Source: Wenxinia saemankumensis
GTDB taxonomy: Bacteria > Pseudomonadota > Alphaproteobacteria > Rhodobacterales > Rhodobacteraceae
Direction of reading: 5' to 3'
Length of the DNA stretch: 64,000 nt
Assembly (NCBI RefSeq): GCF_900141735.1
Contig: NZ_FQYO01000003.1
Coordinates: 620,001-684,000, forward strand
The notes under the pieces are model-generated. The model was not told the origin of the DNA, searched no databases, and was given only the letters and a program-made list of their open reading frames with translations. This document shows positions 1 to 11,647 of the stretch, in pieces. The position numbers and the translations under genes are program-made. How positions within the stretch are numbered: the stretch's first letter is position 1; the number at the start of each line of letters is the position of its first letter.

Positions 1-826
1 CATGCATCAGCGGCCCGCCCTGGATGCCGGGGAAGATGGCGGAGTTGATCTTCTTGGCGATCGCCTCGTCGTCAGTGAGGATCATCCCGCCGCGGGGGCC
101 GCGCAGGGTCTTGTGCGTCGTCGTCGTCGCCACATGCGCGTGCGGGAAGGGGGAGGGGTAGATCCCCGCCGCCACCAGCCCAGCGAAGTGGGCCATGTCG
201 ACGAGGAGGTAGGCGCCGACCGAATCCGCGATCTCGCGCATGCGGGCGAAGTCGATGATCCGCGGAATGGCCGAGCCGCCGGCGATGATCATCTTCGGGC
301 TGTGCTCGGTCGCGAGCTGTTGCACCTGGTCGTAGTCGAGCAGGCTGTCCTGCTTGCGCACGCCGTACTGCACCGCGTTGAACCACTTGCCCGACTGGTT
401 CGGCTTGGCCCCGTGGGTCAGGTGGCCGCCGGCATCGAGGCTCATCCCGAGGATCGTGTCGCCGGGCTGGAGCAGGGCGGTATAGACCCCCTGGTTCGCC
501 TGGGAGCCGGAATTGGGCTGCACGTTGGCGAAGCCGCAGCCGAAGAGCTGCTTCGCCCGGTCGATGGCCAGCGTCTCGGCCACGTCGACGAACTCGCAGC
601 CGCCGTAATAGCGCTTGCCCGGATAGCCCTCGGCATACTTGTTCGTCATGACGGAGCCCTGTGCCTCCATCACCGCGCGGCTCACGATGTTCTCGGAGGC
701 GATCAGCTCGATCTCGTGGCGCTGACGGCCGAGCTCGTCGGCGATGGCCTGCGCGATCTCGGGGTCGCGGGTGGCGAGGGACTCGGTGAAGAAGCCGTTC
801 GTCTCGGGTTTCGTCGGGGCGTTCAT
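1..826 (-). CDS. glyA: Serine hydroxymethyltransferase, 3' end outside the window
   Basis: PLP enzyme that interconverts serine and glycine while charging tetrahydrofolate with a one-carbon unit, in the cytosol. About 275 N-terminal residues are present; the C-terminal part, including the PLP lysine region, lies beyond base 1. The visible protein has the family hallmarks [27 protein letters not shown], the [14 protein letters not shown] stretch and the [14 protein letters not shown] segment whose Asp and His contact PLP. The ATG at 826 is preceded by GAGGAGAG at normal spacing and gives [13 protein letters not shown], a usual start. It is transcribed away from nadK across a 200-bp spacer in which I see no riboswitch. 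Identification is certain; only the end is missing. Confidence 0.97.
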   Translation of the reverse strand, partial: MNAPTKPETNGFFTESLATRDPEIAQAIADELGRQRHEIELIASENIVSRAVMEAQGSVMTNKYAEGYPGKRYYGGCEFVDVAETLAIDRAKQLFGCGFANVQPNSGSQANQGVYTALLQPGDTILGMSLDAGGHLTHGAKPNQSGKWFNAVQYGVRKQDSLLDYDQVQQLATEHSPKMIIAGGSAIPRIIDFARMREIADSVGAYLLVDMAHFAGLVAAGIYPSPFPHAHVATTTTHKTLRGPRGGMILTDDEAIAKKINSAIFPGIQGGPLMH

Positions 827-1027
827 GGGCGCTCTCCTCGGGCAGGATGCGGCTCGCGGCGCCGTCCGGGCGCCCCCGCCGCTCGATGGGCGCCTCATAC
901 CGTGCCCGCGCCCGTCCCAAAAGGCGCAAAGCGACCAGGCCGGTCCCGTCCGCGCCCTCGTCCCCCTTGCCCTTGCGCCGCCGCGCCGCGATGGTCCGGG
1001 CCCGAGGCCCCGCAGGGACACCGCGCC

Positions 1028-1789
1028 ATGACCACCGCCATCGCCTTCCTCGCCAGCGAGGCGCCCCTCGCGCAGGAGGCGCGCGACCGGCTCGCCGCGC
1101 GCTACGGCGACACGCCGATCGACGAGGCCGAGGTCGTCGTGGCGCTGGGCGGCGACGGCTTCATGCTCACCACGCTGCATGCGACCGAGGAGCTGGACCT
1201 GCCGGTCTACGGCATGAACCGGGGCACGGTCGGCTTCCTGATGAACGGCTATGCCGAGGAGAACTTGCCCGACCGGCTGGACGCGGCGGAGGAGGCGATC
1301 ATCAATCCCCTGCGGATGCTGGCGACCGACGTGCAGGGCATCGAGTACGAGGGACTGGCGATCAACGAGGTCAGCCTGCTGCGCGCCGGCCCGCAGGCGG
1401 CCAAGCTGCGAATCGTGGTCGACGGCAAGCTGCGGATGGAGGAGCTGGTCTGCGACGGCGCCCTGCTGGCGACGCCCGCCGGCTCGACCGCCTACAACTA
1501 TTCCGCCTTCGGCCCGATCCTGCCGATCGGGGCGGGGGTGCTGGCGCTGACCGCCATCGCCCCGTTCCGCCCCCGACGCTGGCGCGGGGCCTTGCTGCCG
1601 AAACGGGCGCGCGTCACCTTCGAGGTGATCGACCCCGAGCGGCGCCCGGTCATGGCCGACGCCGATTCGCGCTCGGTCGACCGGGTCGCGAAGGTCGAGA
1701 TCGAGAGCGCGCCCGAGATCGCGCACCGGATCCTCTTCGATCCCGGTCACGGGCTGGAGGAGCGGCTGATCCGCGAACAATTCGCCTGA
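1028..1789 (+). CDS. nadK: NAD kinase
   Basis: Phosphorylates NAD+ to NADP+ in the cytosol, the only route to NADP. 253 residues, normal for the short alphaproteobacterial form. The diphosphate-binding GGDG motif is at residues 41-44 ([16 protein letters not shown]), followed by the NEVSLLR segment and the second nucleotide-binding motif [19 protein letters not shown]. The ATG at 1028 is chosen because it starts the conserved N-terminus directly; the open frame continues far upstream but only as antisense to glyA. It stands alone, divergent from glyA. The homology is clear over the whole length. Confidence 0.96.
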   Translation: MTTAIAFLASEAPLAQEARDRLAARYGDTPIDEAEVVVALGGDGFMLTTLHATEELDLPVYGMNRGTVGFLMNGYAEENLPDRLDAAEEAIINPLRMLATDVQGIEYEGLAINEVSLLRAGPQAAKLRIVVDGKLRMEELVCDGALLATPAGSTAYNYSAFGPILPIGAGVLALTAIAPFRPRRWRGALLPKRARVTFEVIDPERRPVMADADSRSVDRVAKVEIESAPEIAHRILFDPGHGLEERLIREQFA

Positions 1790-1992
1790 GCGCGCCCGGT
1801 CACGAAGCCGTGCGCGGTGGACCCGGCCCGCCAGGCCCCTTGCGGACAGGGCGATCGCGGGTCTGACACCCGATAGCGGCCGCCGCGTCATGGGTTGTCC
1901 GGGGGCCGATATGGCGTGGCCCGCCGGCCCGCCCCCACTCTCCTCCCACGGGCCCCGCACCGGAGGCCCGGGATCCACGGGAGAGACCGCAC
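1790..1992. other. 203-bp spacer upstream of the curli locus
   Basis: GC-rich, without a clear promoter or terminator. GGGAGAGACCGCAC precedes the csgA-like ATG. A curli promoter with a dedicated regulator site would be expected, but nothing is recognisable. Confidence 0.3.
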
Positions 1993-2433
1993 ATGACCCT
2001 CACCACCATCCTCCGCCCCCTCCTGGCCGCCGCGCTGATCGCCGGCGCGCTGCCCGCTGCCGCCGACGGCTGGGGCAACCGCGTCACGCTCGACCAGTGG
2101 GGCGCCCGCAACGAGGTCGGGATCGGCCAGGCCGGCGGGCGCAACCGCCTCAGCGTCACCCAGCAGGGCCGGGCCAACACGCTGTTCGCCACGCAGGACG
2201 GCTGGCGCAACCGGACCGTGATCGGCCAGACGGGCCACGGTAACACTGTCACCACCGACCAGCAGGGTCGCTGCAACATCCTCGGCGTGGGGCAGTTCGG
2301 CGCGGGCCAGTCGGCCGACATCGTGCAGGCGGGGCGCTGCAACGCGCTGGGCGTGATCCAGACCGGCGACCGCGACAACGTCACGGTCCGCCAGGGCGGG
2401 CGCGGCAATGTCGCGGTCATCGTCCAGGACTGA
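1993..2433 (+). CDS. Curlin-repeat amyloid subunit (CsgA-like)
   Basis: Probable major subunit of curli-type amyloid fibres, secreted to the cell surface. 146 residues: signal peptide about 1-24 ([17 protein letters not shown]), then about ten tandem 11-residue units with the pattern N-x5-Q-x-G-x-x, the curlin repeat that stacks as a beta-helix (for example [33 protein letters not shown]). Two units end in GRCN, placing a cysteine at equivalent positions, unusual for curlins. Next genes are a CsgH-like periplasmic protein (62 bp downstream) and a second curlin-repeat protein, so this looks like one transcription unit. GAGAG precedes the start. The exporter CsgG and CsgE/F are not in the window. 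Whether it is the A or B type subunit is inferred from order and repeat number. Confidence 0.85.
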   Translation: MTLTTILRPLLAAALIAGALPAAADGWGNRVTLDQWGARNEVGIGQAGGRNRLSVTQQGRANTLFATQDGWRNRTVIGQTGHGNTVTTDQQGRCNILGVGQFGAGQSADIVQAGRCNALGVIQTGDRDNVTVRQGGRGNVAVIVQD

Positions 2434-2495
2434 CCCCGCCGGCGGGGGCCCCGCGGCCCCCGCCCGTTTCCCCTTTCTCGCGAACGGAGATCGCC

Positions 2496-5358
<2,863 letters not shown>

Positions 5359-5394
5359 GGCGCCCGTCCCGGCCTCACGGGTGCAGGGGCCCCG

Positions 5395-5430
5395 CCTCCT
5401 TCGCAGGGATCCCGCGGATCTTCCGCAGGG
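5395..5430. repeat. Copy A of a dispersed intergenic repeat
   Basis: The segment CTTCGCAGGGATCCCG in the 228-bp gap between fadH and the esterase gene is shared with copies at 29445-29487 and 29551-29593. Only the first half (about 17 bp) matches well here; the second half has diverged. It contains no gene. Confidence 0.45.
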
Positions 5431-5587
5431 CCGGCCCGACCGGCGGCGGGGAGGCGGGGACGCCGCTTGCCGCCCGCCCGGAAGCTGTCCGTCCCGTCTT
5501 CGGATCGGCCGCCGCCCCTCGTCGCCCCTCGTCGTGCCGCGCCCGGCGCGCTAGGCTCCCCCCGGTTCGCGCAGAGGGAAAGCCGCC

Positions 5588-6214
5588 ATGTATCTCCGCC
5601 GCCCCGTCCTTGCCCTCCTCTTGCTCGCGGGCTGCGTGCCGGCCGCCGATCCCGGGGCGGACTGGCTGGCGATGGGCGATTCGATCCTCGCCTGGCACCG
5701 GGCCGAGGGGGGCGACATTCCCGGGGTCGCGGCCGATGCGGCGGGCGTCACGGTCTCGAACCGGGCCGTCAGCGGGGCCTGGCTCACGCGGGACGTCGCG
5801 CGGCAGGACGTGGACGCGCCCTATGAATGGCTGATCCTGACGGGGGGCGGCAACGACCTGCGCCCCGATTGCGGCACCCCGCGCGAGGCGGAGGCGCTCG
5901 ACGCGATCGAAGCCGAGACGGCCCGCCTCATCGCGGCGCGGACGGGGCAGGGCGGGCGCGTGGCGCTGGTCGGCTACTATCCCGTCAGCGTCGCGGGCGG
6001 GCCCTTCGCGCCCTGCGCCGAGGCGCTGGAGGCGCTGGGCGAGAGGCAGGCGGCGCTGGCCGCCGCCGATCCCGCGGTGATCTTCGTCGACACGGCCGAG
6101 GTGATCGATCCGGCGGACCTGTCGCTCTACGATCCCGACCTGGTCCATCCCTCGCGCCCCGGGGCGACGCGGATCGGCGCGCTGCTGGCCGCGCGGATCG
6201 CGGCCGCGGAATGA
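5588..6214 (+). CDS. SGNH/GDSL-family esterase lipoprotein
   Basis: 208 residues. The N-terminus LALLLLAGC is a lipobox with Cys at residue 17, so it should be a lipid-anchored envelope protein. Catalytic blocks of the SGNH hydrolase family are visible: block I WLAMGDSIL with the nucleophile Ser, a conserved Asn-Arg-Ala block (VSNRAVSG), the block III GGND, and block V DPDLVHPS with the Asp-x-x-His pair. It probably hydrolyses an ester such as an acyl or acetyl group; the substrate cannot be told from the sequence. It overlaps the next gene by ATGA, so the two are probably co-translated. Confidence 0.82.
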   Translation: MYLRRPVLALLLLAGCVPAADPGADWLAMGDSILAWHRAEGGDIPGVAADAAGVTVSNRAVSGAWLTRDVARQDVDAPYEWLILTGGGNDLRPDCGTPREAEALDAIEAETARLIAARTGQGGRVALVGYYPVSVAGGPFAPCAEALEALGERQAALAAADPAVIFVDTAEVIDPADLSLYDPDLVHPSRPGATRIGALLAARIAAAE

Positions 6215-6834
6215 CGATGCCCTTCCTCGCCGCGATCTGCACCGGGCAGGCCCGCGAGGTGGCGGCGAAGTCCGGCCTGACCGGCATCGACAAGCAGCCG
6301 GTGGAGGGGCCGGTCGGGATCGGGCCCGAGGGGGTCGCGGGCGACACGATCGTCGACCGGGCGAACCACGGCGGGGCGGAACAGGCGGTCTACGCCTATT
6401 GCGCCCCCGACGCCGCCTTCTGGGCCGAGCGGCTGGGGCGGGACATCGCCCCCGGCACCTTCGGAGAGAATCTGCATCTGGGCGGCATCGAATCCGCCGA
6501 TTTCGCGGTGGGTGACGAGCTCTGGATCGGCCCTGTGCGGCTGCAGGTCACCTCGCCGCGGATCCCGTGCGCGACGCTTGCCGCGCGGATGGACGATCCC
6601 GGCTTCGTCCGCGCCTTCCACCGGGCGGGGCGGCCGGGGCCCTACTTCCGGGTGCTCGCGGGCGGAACCGTCGCGGCGGGGCAGGCGGTCCGCTTCGTGC
6701 CGTTCGACGGGCCGCGCCTCCCCATCGCCGAGATGGCCGGCCTGCCCGCCCCGGAGAGGATCGCGCCCGCGCTGCGCGCGCGGCTGCTCTCGCTGCCCAT
6801 CCATGCGAAGCTGCGGGCGGCCCTGGCGGCCTGA
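6211..6834 (+). CDS. MOSC domain protein (YiiM-like)
   Basis: 207 residues. MOSC domains handle sulfur carried on a cysteine or bind molybdenum cofactor; YiiM-type members reduce N-hydroxylated substrates in some bacteria. Family signatures are GIDKQPVEGPV near the start, GVAGDTIVDRANHGG, TFGENLHLGG and the segment SPRIPCATLAARM, which has the candidate sulfur-carrying cysteine. The C-terminal tail continues as in YiiM. The first ATG overlaps the esterase stop by four bases; an in-frame ATG two codons later is an alternative. Its functional link with the upstream esterase is unknown. Confidence 0.85.
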   Translation: MTMPFLAAICTGQAREVAAKSGLTGIDKQPVEGPVGIGPEGVAGDTIVDRANHGGAEQAVYAYCAPDAAFWAERLGRDIAPGTFGENLHLGGIESADFAVGDELWIGPVRLQVTSPRIPCATLAARMDDPGFVRAFHRAGRPGPYFRVLAGGTVAAGQAVRFVPFDGPRLPIAEMAGLPAPERIAPALRARLLSLPIHAKLRAALAA

Positions 6835-6970
6835 GCCGCGTTTCGGGGTCTTCACCTATCGCCGACATACCCGACTATTGTCAGGCCCGCGTCCCGCCCC
6901 CGTCGCCTTTGTGCCCGAATTGGCGGGCAATCCTCGATCCCAGACGAGGCACGTTCGAGGAAAGACGACA

Positions 6971-7876
6971 ATGGACCGCCTGACGGAAATGGAAGCCTTC
7001 GCCACGGTCGTCGATCAGGGCGGCTTCACCGACGCCGCCAAGAAGATGGGCATCTCCAAGTCGGCCGTGTCCAAGCATGTCTCCAGCCTCGAGGCGCGGC
7101 TGGGGGCGCGGCTGCTGAACCGCACGACCCGGCGGGTCAGTCCGACCGAGATCGGGCTCGCCTATTACGACCGGGCCCGGCGCGTGCTGAACGATGCGGG
7201 CGAGGCCGACGCGCTGGTGACCTCGATGCAATCGGCGCCGTCGGGGCTGCTGCGGATCTCGGTCGCGACGGATTTCGGGGTCAACCATCTGTCCCCCGTG
7301 CTCGGCGATTTCCTCGGCGAGTTCCCGGACATCACCGTCAACATGGTGCTGAACAACCGCTACGTGGAGCTGATCTCCGAAGGGTTCGACATGGCGATCC
7401 GCATCGGCGAGCTGGAGGACAGCACGCTGCGCGCTCGTAAGCTGACCGACACGACCAAGAAGATGATCGCCAGCCCCGCCTATTTCGCGCAGTATGGCCG
7501 GCCGCAGCGGATCGACGACCTCAACGAGCACAAGCTGCTGCACTATTCCAACCAGGCCAACGGCGCGGTCTGGAAGCTGACGGCGCCGAGCGGCGAGAAG
7601 CGGCAGGTCCGCACCGCGGGATGGCTGACGGTCAATGACGGTCAGTCGCTGCTCAATGCCTGCATCAGCGGGCTCGGCATCGCCTACCTGCCGTCCTTCC
7701 TCTATGCCGACGCGATGGCGAAGGGCCTCGTCGAGGAGGCGATCCCCGACCTGCCGGCCGAGCAGCAGGGCATCTACGCGGTCTATCCGCCGGGGCGCTT
7801 CACCCAGCCCAAGGTGCGCGCCTTCATCGACTTCCTCGTCAACGCCTTTGCCGAGAAGGGCCCCGATCGCTGGTAG
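6971..7876 (+). CDS. LysR-family transcriptional regulator
   Basis: 301 residues, usual length. The winged helix-turn-helix is at about residues 1-60 (MEAFATVVDQGGFTDAAKKM, then SKSAVSKHVSSLEARLGARLLNRTTRRVSPTEIG), followed by a periplasmic-binding-like effector domain. The form resembles the CrgA/AaeR-like group that often controls a neighbouring oxidoreductase or efflux gene. Here the upstream neighbour is the MOSC gene on the same strand, and a convergent DUF4168 gene lies downstream, so no target is evident. AGGAAAGACGACA precedes the ATG. Confidence 0.92.
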   Translation: MDRLTEMEAFATVVDQGGFTDAAKKMGISKSAVSKHVSSLEARLGARLLNRTTRRVSPTEIGLAYYDRARRVLNDAGEADALVTSMQSAPSGLLRISVATDFGVNHLSPVLGDFLGEFPDITVNMVLNNRYVELISEGFDMAIRIGELEDSTLRARKLTDTTKKMIASPAYFAQYGRPQRIDDLNEHKLLHYSNQANGAVWKLTAPSGEKRQVRTAGWLTVNDGQSLLNACISGLGIAYLPSFLYADAMAKGLVEEAIPDLPAEQQGIYAVYPPGRFTQPKVRAFIDFLVNAFAEKGPDRW

Positions 7877-8011
7877 GCCCCCGGCTCCCCTTCTGTCCCT
7901 CGTGACCCGGGCCCGGCCCGGGACGCGACCTGCGGCGCGGATCTCCTGCCCCAAGGGGGAGGATGTCCGCGCCGTCTTCTTGTCCGCCGGTCCGCTGCGA
8001 TGGAACACGAC

Positions 8012-8044
8012 GACGCCGGCCCCCGGTTGTCGGGGACCGGCGTC
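8012..8044. terminator. Strong hairpin between convergent genes
   Basis: A 14-bp stem (8012-8025 with 8031-8044, one mismatch) and loop GTTGT stand between the lysR-type gene and the convergent DUF4168 gene. There is no T-run on either side, so it could be a bidirectional, possibly Rho-assisted, terminator. Confidence 0.5.
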
Positions 8045-8065
8045 TGCCATGCGGTCGGTGCGGGA

Positions 8066-8488
8066 TCAGCCGTTGGACGGCGCCATGCGCATGTCCTCGG
8101 GCAGGAGGGCGAGGATGCGCTCTGCCAGTTCGGGATCCTGCGCGGCGGCTTCGTTCACGGCCACGTATTCCTCGAGCGTGAGACCCTCGGTGTCCTCGAT
8201 GGCGGCGATCATCTCGTTGCCGGCCTGCTCGACGAGACCCTGCTGATCGGCGGTCTCGGCCTCGGCGATGCGCGGCTCCCACGAGGCGCGGATCTCCTCG
8301 ACCGCGACGACGGCATCGGCGAAGGCGGCGAGGGTCGCGTCGTCGATCTCGGCCGCGGTGAGCGGGGCCGGCGCCGTGGTCGCGCCCGGCGCGGTCTCGG
8401 CCTCCTGCGCCAGCGCGGCGAGGGGGGCGGCGCCCATGGCGCCCGCGAGCGTGAGGGCGAGAGCGGTGCGGGTGGTGCGCGTGGTCAT
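8066..8488 (-). CDS. Secreted DUF4168 domain protein
   Basis: 140 residues. A signal peptide (about 1-28, ending LAALAQEAE) is followed by an Ala/Pro/Thr linker and a helical domain with the DUF4168 pattern: FADAVVAVEEIR, then an E-M-x-x-A-I-E-x-x-x-G-L-T motif (NEMIAAIEDTEGLTLEEYVAV) and AQDPELAERI. Proteins of this family are exported; their role is unknown. The ATG at 8488 is the one that starts the signal peptide; upstream codons in this frame do not look coding. It is a single gene, convergent with the LysR gene. Confidence 0.75.
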   Translation of the reverse strand: MTTRTTRTALALTLAGAMGAAPLAALAQEAETAPGATTAPAPLTAAEIDDATLAAFADAVVAVEEIRASWEPRIAEAETADQQGLVEQAGNEMIAAIEDTEGLTLEEYVAVNEAAAQDPELAERILALLPEDMRMAPSNG

Positions 8489-8859
8489 GTCGTGTCCTTT
8501 CCGCCGGAAGGGTCCGGCCCTTGGTGACAGGCCCGATCTGGGCCGGCGCGGTCGGGGATGCAAAGGCCCCCGCCCGGGACGGCGGCGCCCCGCCGGAACG
8601 GGCAGGGGGGGATGCGCGGCGAGCCGCCGGGTTCCTGACGCGCGACCACGGGCGGCCCTCGACTCACGCAGGGTCATGCGGCGATAGGGCGATACTCTCG
8701 CGAGGCATCTGCGGACGGGGCACGATCTCACCGCTCCGCCGGGAGGAGGGGGCGCCCCCCCGCAGGGGCCGTCAGGTGCCGGCCGGGAGGATCAGCGGGA
8801 CAGACCGGCCCGATCCCACGGCGCCCCCGGTCACCTGCGCCGTCCGGAGGGCTACGCGG
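8489..8859. other. 371-bp gene-free stretch
   Basis: This stretch holds the upstream region of the DUF4168 gene (its Shine-Dalgarno, read on the minus strand, is GGAAAGGA just before the start) and the region downstream of the OmpA-like gene. I see no convincing gene, RNA or repeat. It is GC-rich throughout and contains no codon pattern like the neighbours. Confidence 0.5.
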
Positions 8860-9792
8860 TCAGGGCGCCAGGAGGATCGCCTCGACCCGCCGGTTCGCCT
8901 CGCGCCCGCCCGGGTCGAGATTGGAGGCGCGGGGCGCGAGCCAGCCCATCCCCCCGGTCTCGATCCGCGCGGCCTCGGCCCCGTGGACCCCGACCAGCCG
9001 GTCGCGCACCGCCTCGGCCCGGCGGTGCGACAGGGCGATGTTCAGCTCGAGCGGGCCGTCGGCATCGGTATGTCCGACCAGCGCGATGCGCGCGTCGGGA
9101 TGGGCGGCGAGCCAGTCCGCCAGGTCGGCCAGCGCGGGGACCGGCCCCTCGGCGAGGGCCGCCTGGCCGGTGGCGAAGTCCAGACCCGTCAGCACGACGT
9201 GCCCCTCGGCGACGAGCGCGGCGCCGAGCCCGCCGGCCGGCGCGCCGCCCGGCACGGGCCCGGGCGCCCCGCCGATCGGGGGCGCCGCGTCCGCCGCCTC
9301 GGCCCCCCCGGCGAGGGACAGCTGGACGAAGCCCGTGCGCGCCGTCCGCGACACCACCGCCTCGATCGCGGCGCCGTCCACGCGCCGGGCGGCGAGATAG
9401 CGGTAGTCGCCCAGGTCGACATGCAGCGCCGGGGGCGCGGCGGTGTCGAGGGCGAAGCGGAAATCGAAGCCGCCGCAGGCCGTCGCTCCGCAGGCGAAGA
9501 GCGGCGCGAAGCCCGCCGCCTCGGCCGCCCTGGCGATCCGGTCCGCGATCTGGGCCGTCGTGAGCCCGGTCGCGGCGATCTGCCAGACCTGCCGGTCGAC
9601 CGGACCCGCCACTTCCGCGCGGGGGATCGTGCCGTCCCAGGGGCCGGTCGCCAGACGCAGCGGCCCGGGCAGGCTCTCCTCCAGCGCGAGCCGGGCATTC
9701 GCCGGCAGGTCGAGCGCCGGCATCGCCGCCGGATCCTGCGCCGCCCCGGCCAGCGGCCAGAGCAGCACGAGGAGGGCGGCCCGCCCCCTCAC
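8860..9792 (-). CDS. OmpA-family peptidoglycan-associated protein
   Basis: 310 residues. A short signal peptide (about 1-18, WPLAGAAQ) is followed by a domain of about 150 residues without a recognised family, a Gly/Pro-rich linker (residues about 170-195) and a C-terminal OmpA domain. The last carries the peptidoglycan-binding pattern (LVGHTDADGPLELN, then LSHRRAEAVRDRL and NRRVEAIL). It should tether the envelope to the cell wall or act in adhesion. The start is a GTG at 9792 that overlaps the TGA of the upstream acetyltransferase gene, so translation is probably coupled. Third gene of a minus-strand cinA-GNAT-ompA unit. Confidence 0.85.
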   Translation of the reverse strand: MRGRAALLVLLWPLAGAAQDPAAMPALDLPANARLALEESLPGPLRLATGPWDGTIPRAEVAGPVDRQVWQIAATGLTTAQIADRIARAAEAAGFAPLFACGATACGGFDFRFALDTAAPPALHVDLGDYRYLAARRVDGAAIEAVVSRTARTGFVQLSLAGGAEAADAAPPIGGAPGPVPGGAPAGGLGAALVAEGHVVLTGLDFATGQAALAEGPVPALADLADWLAAHPDARIALVGHTDADGPLELNIALSHRRAEAVRDRLVGVHGAEAARIETGGMGWLAPRASNLDPGGREANRRVEAILLAP

Positions 9793-10514
9793 GCGGCGGG
9801 GCCGGCGACGCGGTAATGATAGGCGTCGACGATCCCCATCCCGAGCCCGTCATAGAGCGCATTGGCGGGGTCGTTGGCGCGGGTGACGAGGATGGCGAGC
9901 GCCTCGGCCCCGTGGCGCTGCGCCCAGCGGGCCGCGCCGGTCATCATGGCCCGCGCGAGCCCGCGCCGCCGCGCCCCCCCGGCCACCTCGAGCGCATGCA
10001 GCACCGCGATCCCGTCCGACAGCGCCAGATGCGCCGCCCCGGCGGGCAGGTCCCCGACCCGGCCGAGCAGGGCGGTCTTCGGCGCGGGCGCGCGGTCCAT
10101 CACGGCGCGGCGCGCGGCGCCGATCCCGCCGGCGGCCCAGATCTCGACCTGCGCGGCGACGGGGCGGTCGCACTCGATCACCGAACCCGGCGGCAGGTCG
10201 CGGGCGGCGACGGGACCGGGCGGCGCGGCGCGGACGACGACCGGGTCCCTCACCGCATAGCCGCGAGCGGCGAGGGCGCAATCCAGCGCCCCCTCCCCCG
10301 CCCGGACCATGAAGAGGGGGGGCTGGCCGAGATCACGCATGGCGGCCGCGGCCGCGTCCAGATCGGCCCCGGTCCAGGTCCCGTCGACCGTCGCCGCGCC
10401 GACCCGGCTGCCGCCGCCCCCGCCGTCGCGCAGCGTCACGGGGCCGAGGGGCAGGATCCGCCGGGGCGGCCAGGTCGAGGCGGCGGCCGCGCGCAGCCGG
10501 GCGGGCGGGATCAT
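9789..10514 (-). CDS. GNAT-family N-acetyltransferase
   Basis: 241 residues. The C-terminal half has the acetyl-CoA binding pattern of GNAT enzymes: LHALEVAGGARRRGLARAMM (motif A with the Q/R-x-x-G-x-G/A variant RRRGLA) and the late NALYDGLGMGIVDAYHYR segment. The N-terminal half is degenerate, as in paired-GNAT proteins. The substrate is unknown. It lies 22 bp downstream of the cinA-type gene and overlaps the OmpA-like gene by four bases. The assignment to GNAT is firm; any more precise function would be a guess. Confidence 0.82.
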   Translation of the reverse strand: MIPPARLRAAAASTWPPRRILPLGPVTLRDGGGGGSRVGAATVDGTWTGADLDAAAAAMRDLGQPPLFMVRAGEGALDCALAARGYAVRDPVVVRAAPPGPVAARDLPPGSVIECDRPVAAQVEIWAAGGIGAARRAVMDRAPAPKTALLGRVGDLPAGAAHLALSDGIAVLHALEVAGGARRRGLARAMMTGAARWAQRHGAEALAILVTRANDPANALYDGLGMGIVDAYHYRVAGPAA

Positions 10515-10536
10515 CGGGCGGTCCCGGGCGGAGGCC

Positions 10537-11271
10537 TCATCCGGCGAAGTCGTCCTCGAAGAGCGCGCGCAGACGCTCCATCCCCGCGGCGACCGTCGCC
10601 GCGTCGGCCCCGCGCACGACGATGTTCGCGCCGTAGCGGCTGCCCTCCTCGAACGGGTAGGAGCCGAAGGTGAGGTCCGGCATCTCGCCGGCGAGGCGGC
10701 GCAGCGGGCCGGCGAGCTCGCTCTCCGGCCGCTCGACGCGCAAGGTGTCGGATATGCGGGGCCGGCCGCCCGGCAGCGCGGGAAGCAGGCCCGCCAGCAT
10801 CGCCTCGAAGATCCGGGGCACGCCGGCCATGACGTGGACGTTGCGCAGCGTGAAGCCGGGGGCCGCGCTGACGGGGTTCCCGATCAGCTCCGCCCCCTCG
10901 GGAATCCGGGCCATGCGCAGGCGCGCTTCGGTCAGTTCCTTGCCCGTGGCGTCGTAATGCGCCTGGAGGATGGCCCGCGCGTCGTCGCGCACGTCGATGG
11001 CCGCGCCCAAGGCCCGCGCCACGCAATCGGCGGTGATGTCGTCATGGGTCGGGCCGATCCCGCCCGAGGTGAAGACATGATCGTGCCGGCCGGACAGCTC
11101 CTGCACCGCGGCGACGATGGCGCCGGGGCTGTCGGCGATCACCCGCGCCTCGACGAGGTCGATCCCCGTCTCGGCCAGCCGCCCGGCCAGCTGATGCAGG
11201 TTGGAATCGCGCGTCCGCCCGGCGAGGATCTCGTCCCCGATCACGATCATGGCGGCGGTGGGATTGGGCAT
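10537..11271 (-). CDS. CinA-type molybdopterin-binding domain protein (competence/damage-inducible protein A family)
   Basis: 244 residues, only the N-terminal MoaB/MogA-like half of CinA; the C-terminal nicotinamide-nucleotide deamidase part is absent, as in many alphaproteobacteria where it is a separate gene. Visible motifs are MIVIGDEILAGRTRDSN at the start, VFTSGGIGPTHDDIT (the GGxGPTxDD loop) and MAGVPRIFEAML. The half-domain family has been linked to hydrolysis of ADP-ribose or related pyrophosphates in full-length CinA; function in the stand-alone form is uncertain. It is first in a minus-strand unit with the GNAT and OmpA-like genes. Confidence 0.88.
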   Translation of the reverse strand: MPNPTAAMIVIGDEILAGRTRDSNLHQLAGRLAETGIDLVEARVIADSPGAIVAAVQELSGRHDHVFTSGGIGPTHDDITADCVARALGAAIDVRDDARAILQAHYDATGKELTEARLRMARIPEGAELIGNPVSAAPGFTLRNVHVMAGVPRIFEAMLAGLLPALPGGRPRISDTLRVERPESELAGPLRRLAGEMPDLTFGSYPFEEGSRYGANIVVRGADAATVAAGMERLRALFEDDFAG

Positions 11272-11338
11272 TCCGGACGTCCCCGTAGCTGGCGTTTCGC
11301 GCGGCACGGTAGGCCGCGGCCGGGCGATTTCCAAGCCA

Positions 11339-11535
11339 GGGCGCGGCCGGCCCGGCCGCAGCCTGCCCGGCCGGGGCGGACGGTATTGGCGACCCTGCGA
11401 AGCGGGGGGCCGGGTAGAGAGGGCGCGCAGGTGAATGCGGGCTGACCCGCGCGGCGGCCGGGCGCGGCCGGCCCGGCCGCAGCCTGCCCGGCCGGGGCGG
11501 ACGGTAGTGGCGAGCCTGCGAAGCGGGGGGCCGGG
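11339..11535. repeat. Direct repeat of about 75 bp, two copies 121 bp apart
   Basis: Copy 1 is 11339-11414 and copy 2 is 11460-11535. They are almost identical, with differences around the TATTGGCGACC/TAGTGGCGAGC segment, and similarity resumes after a short indel (GAGAGGGCGCGCAG/GG). The copies lie in the 376-bp gap (11272-11647) between the divergent cinA-type gene and map. No ORF or transposon end accompanies them. I see nothing else in the gap apart from the map ribosome binding site. Confidence 0.85.
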
Positions 11536-11647
11536 GGCCGGGCGGAGAGGGCGCGCGGTGGCGGCCTTTGCAATCGCGGGCGGCAGGGCCTAGATGCGCA
11601 GCACATCACAGACGCGACGGCCCCGCGGCGGGGCAGGAGGCCCCGGC

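Noticed and set aside
827-1027. Riboswitch in the glyA/nadK gap
   Set aside because: No glycine, SAM or related aptamer core was recognisable on either strand, and the space is uniformly GC-rich.
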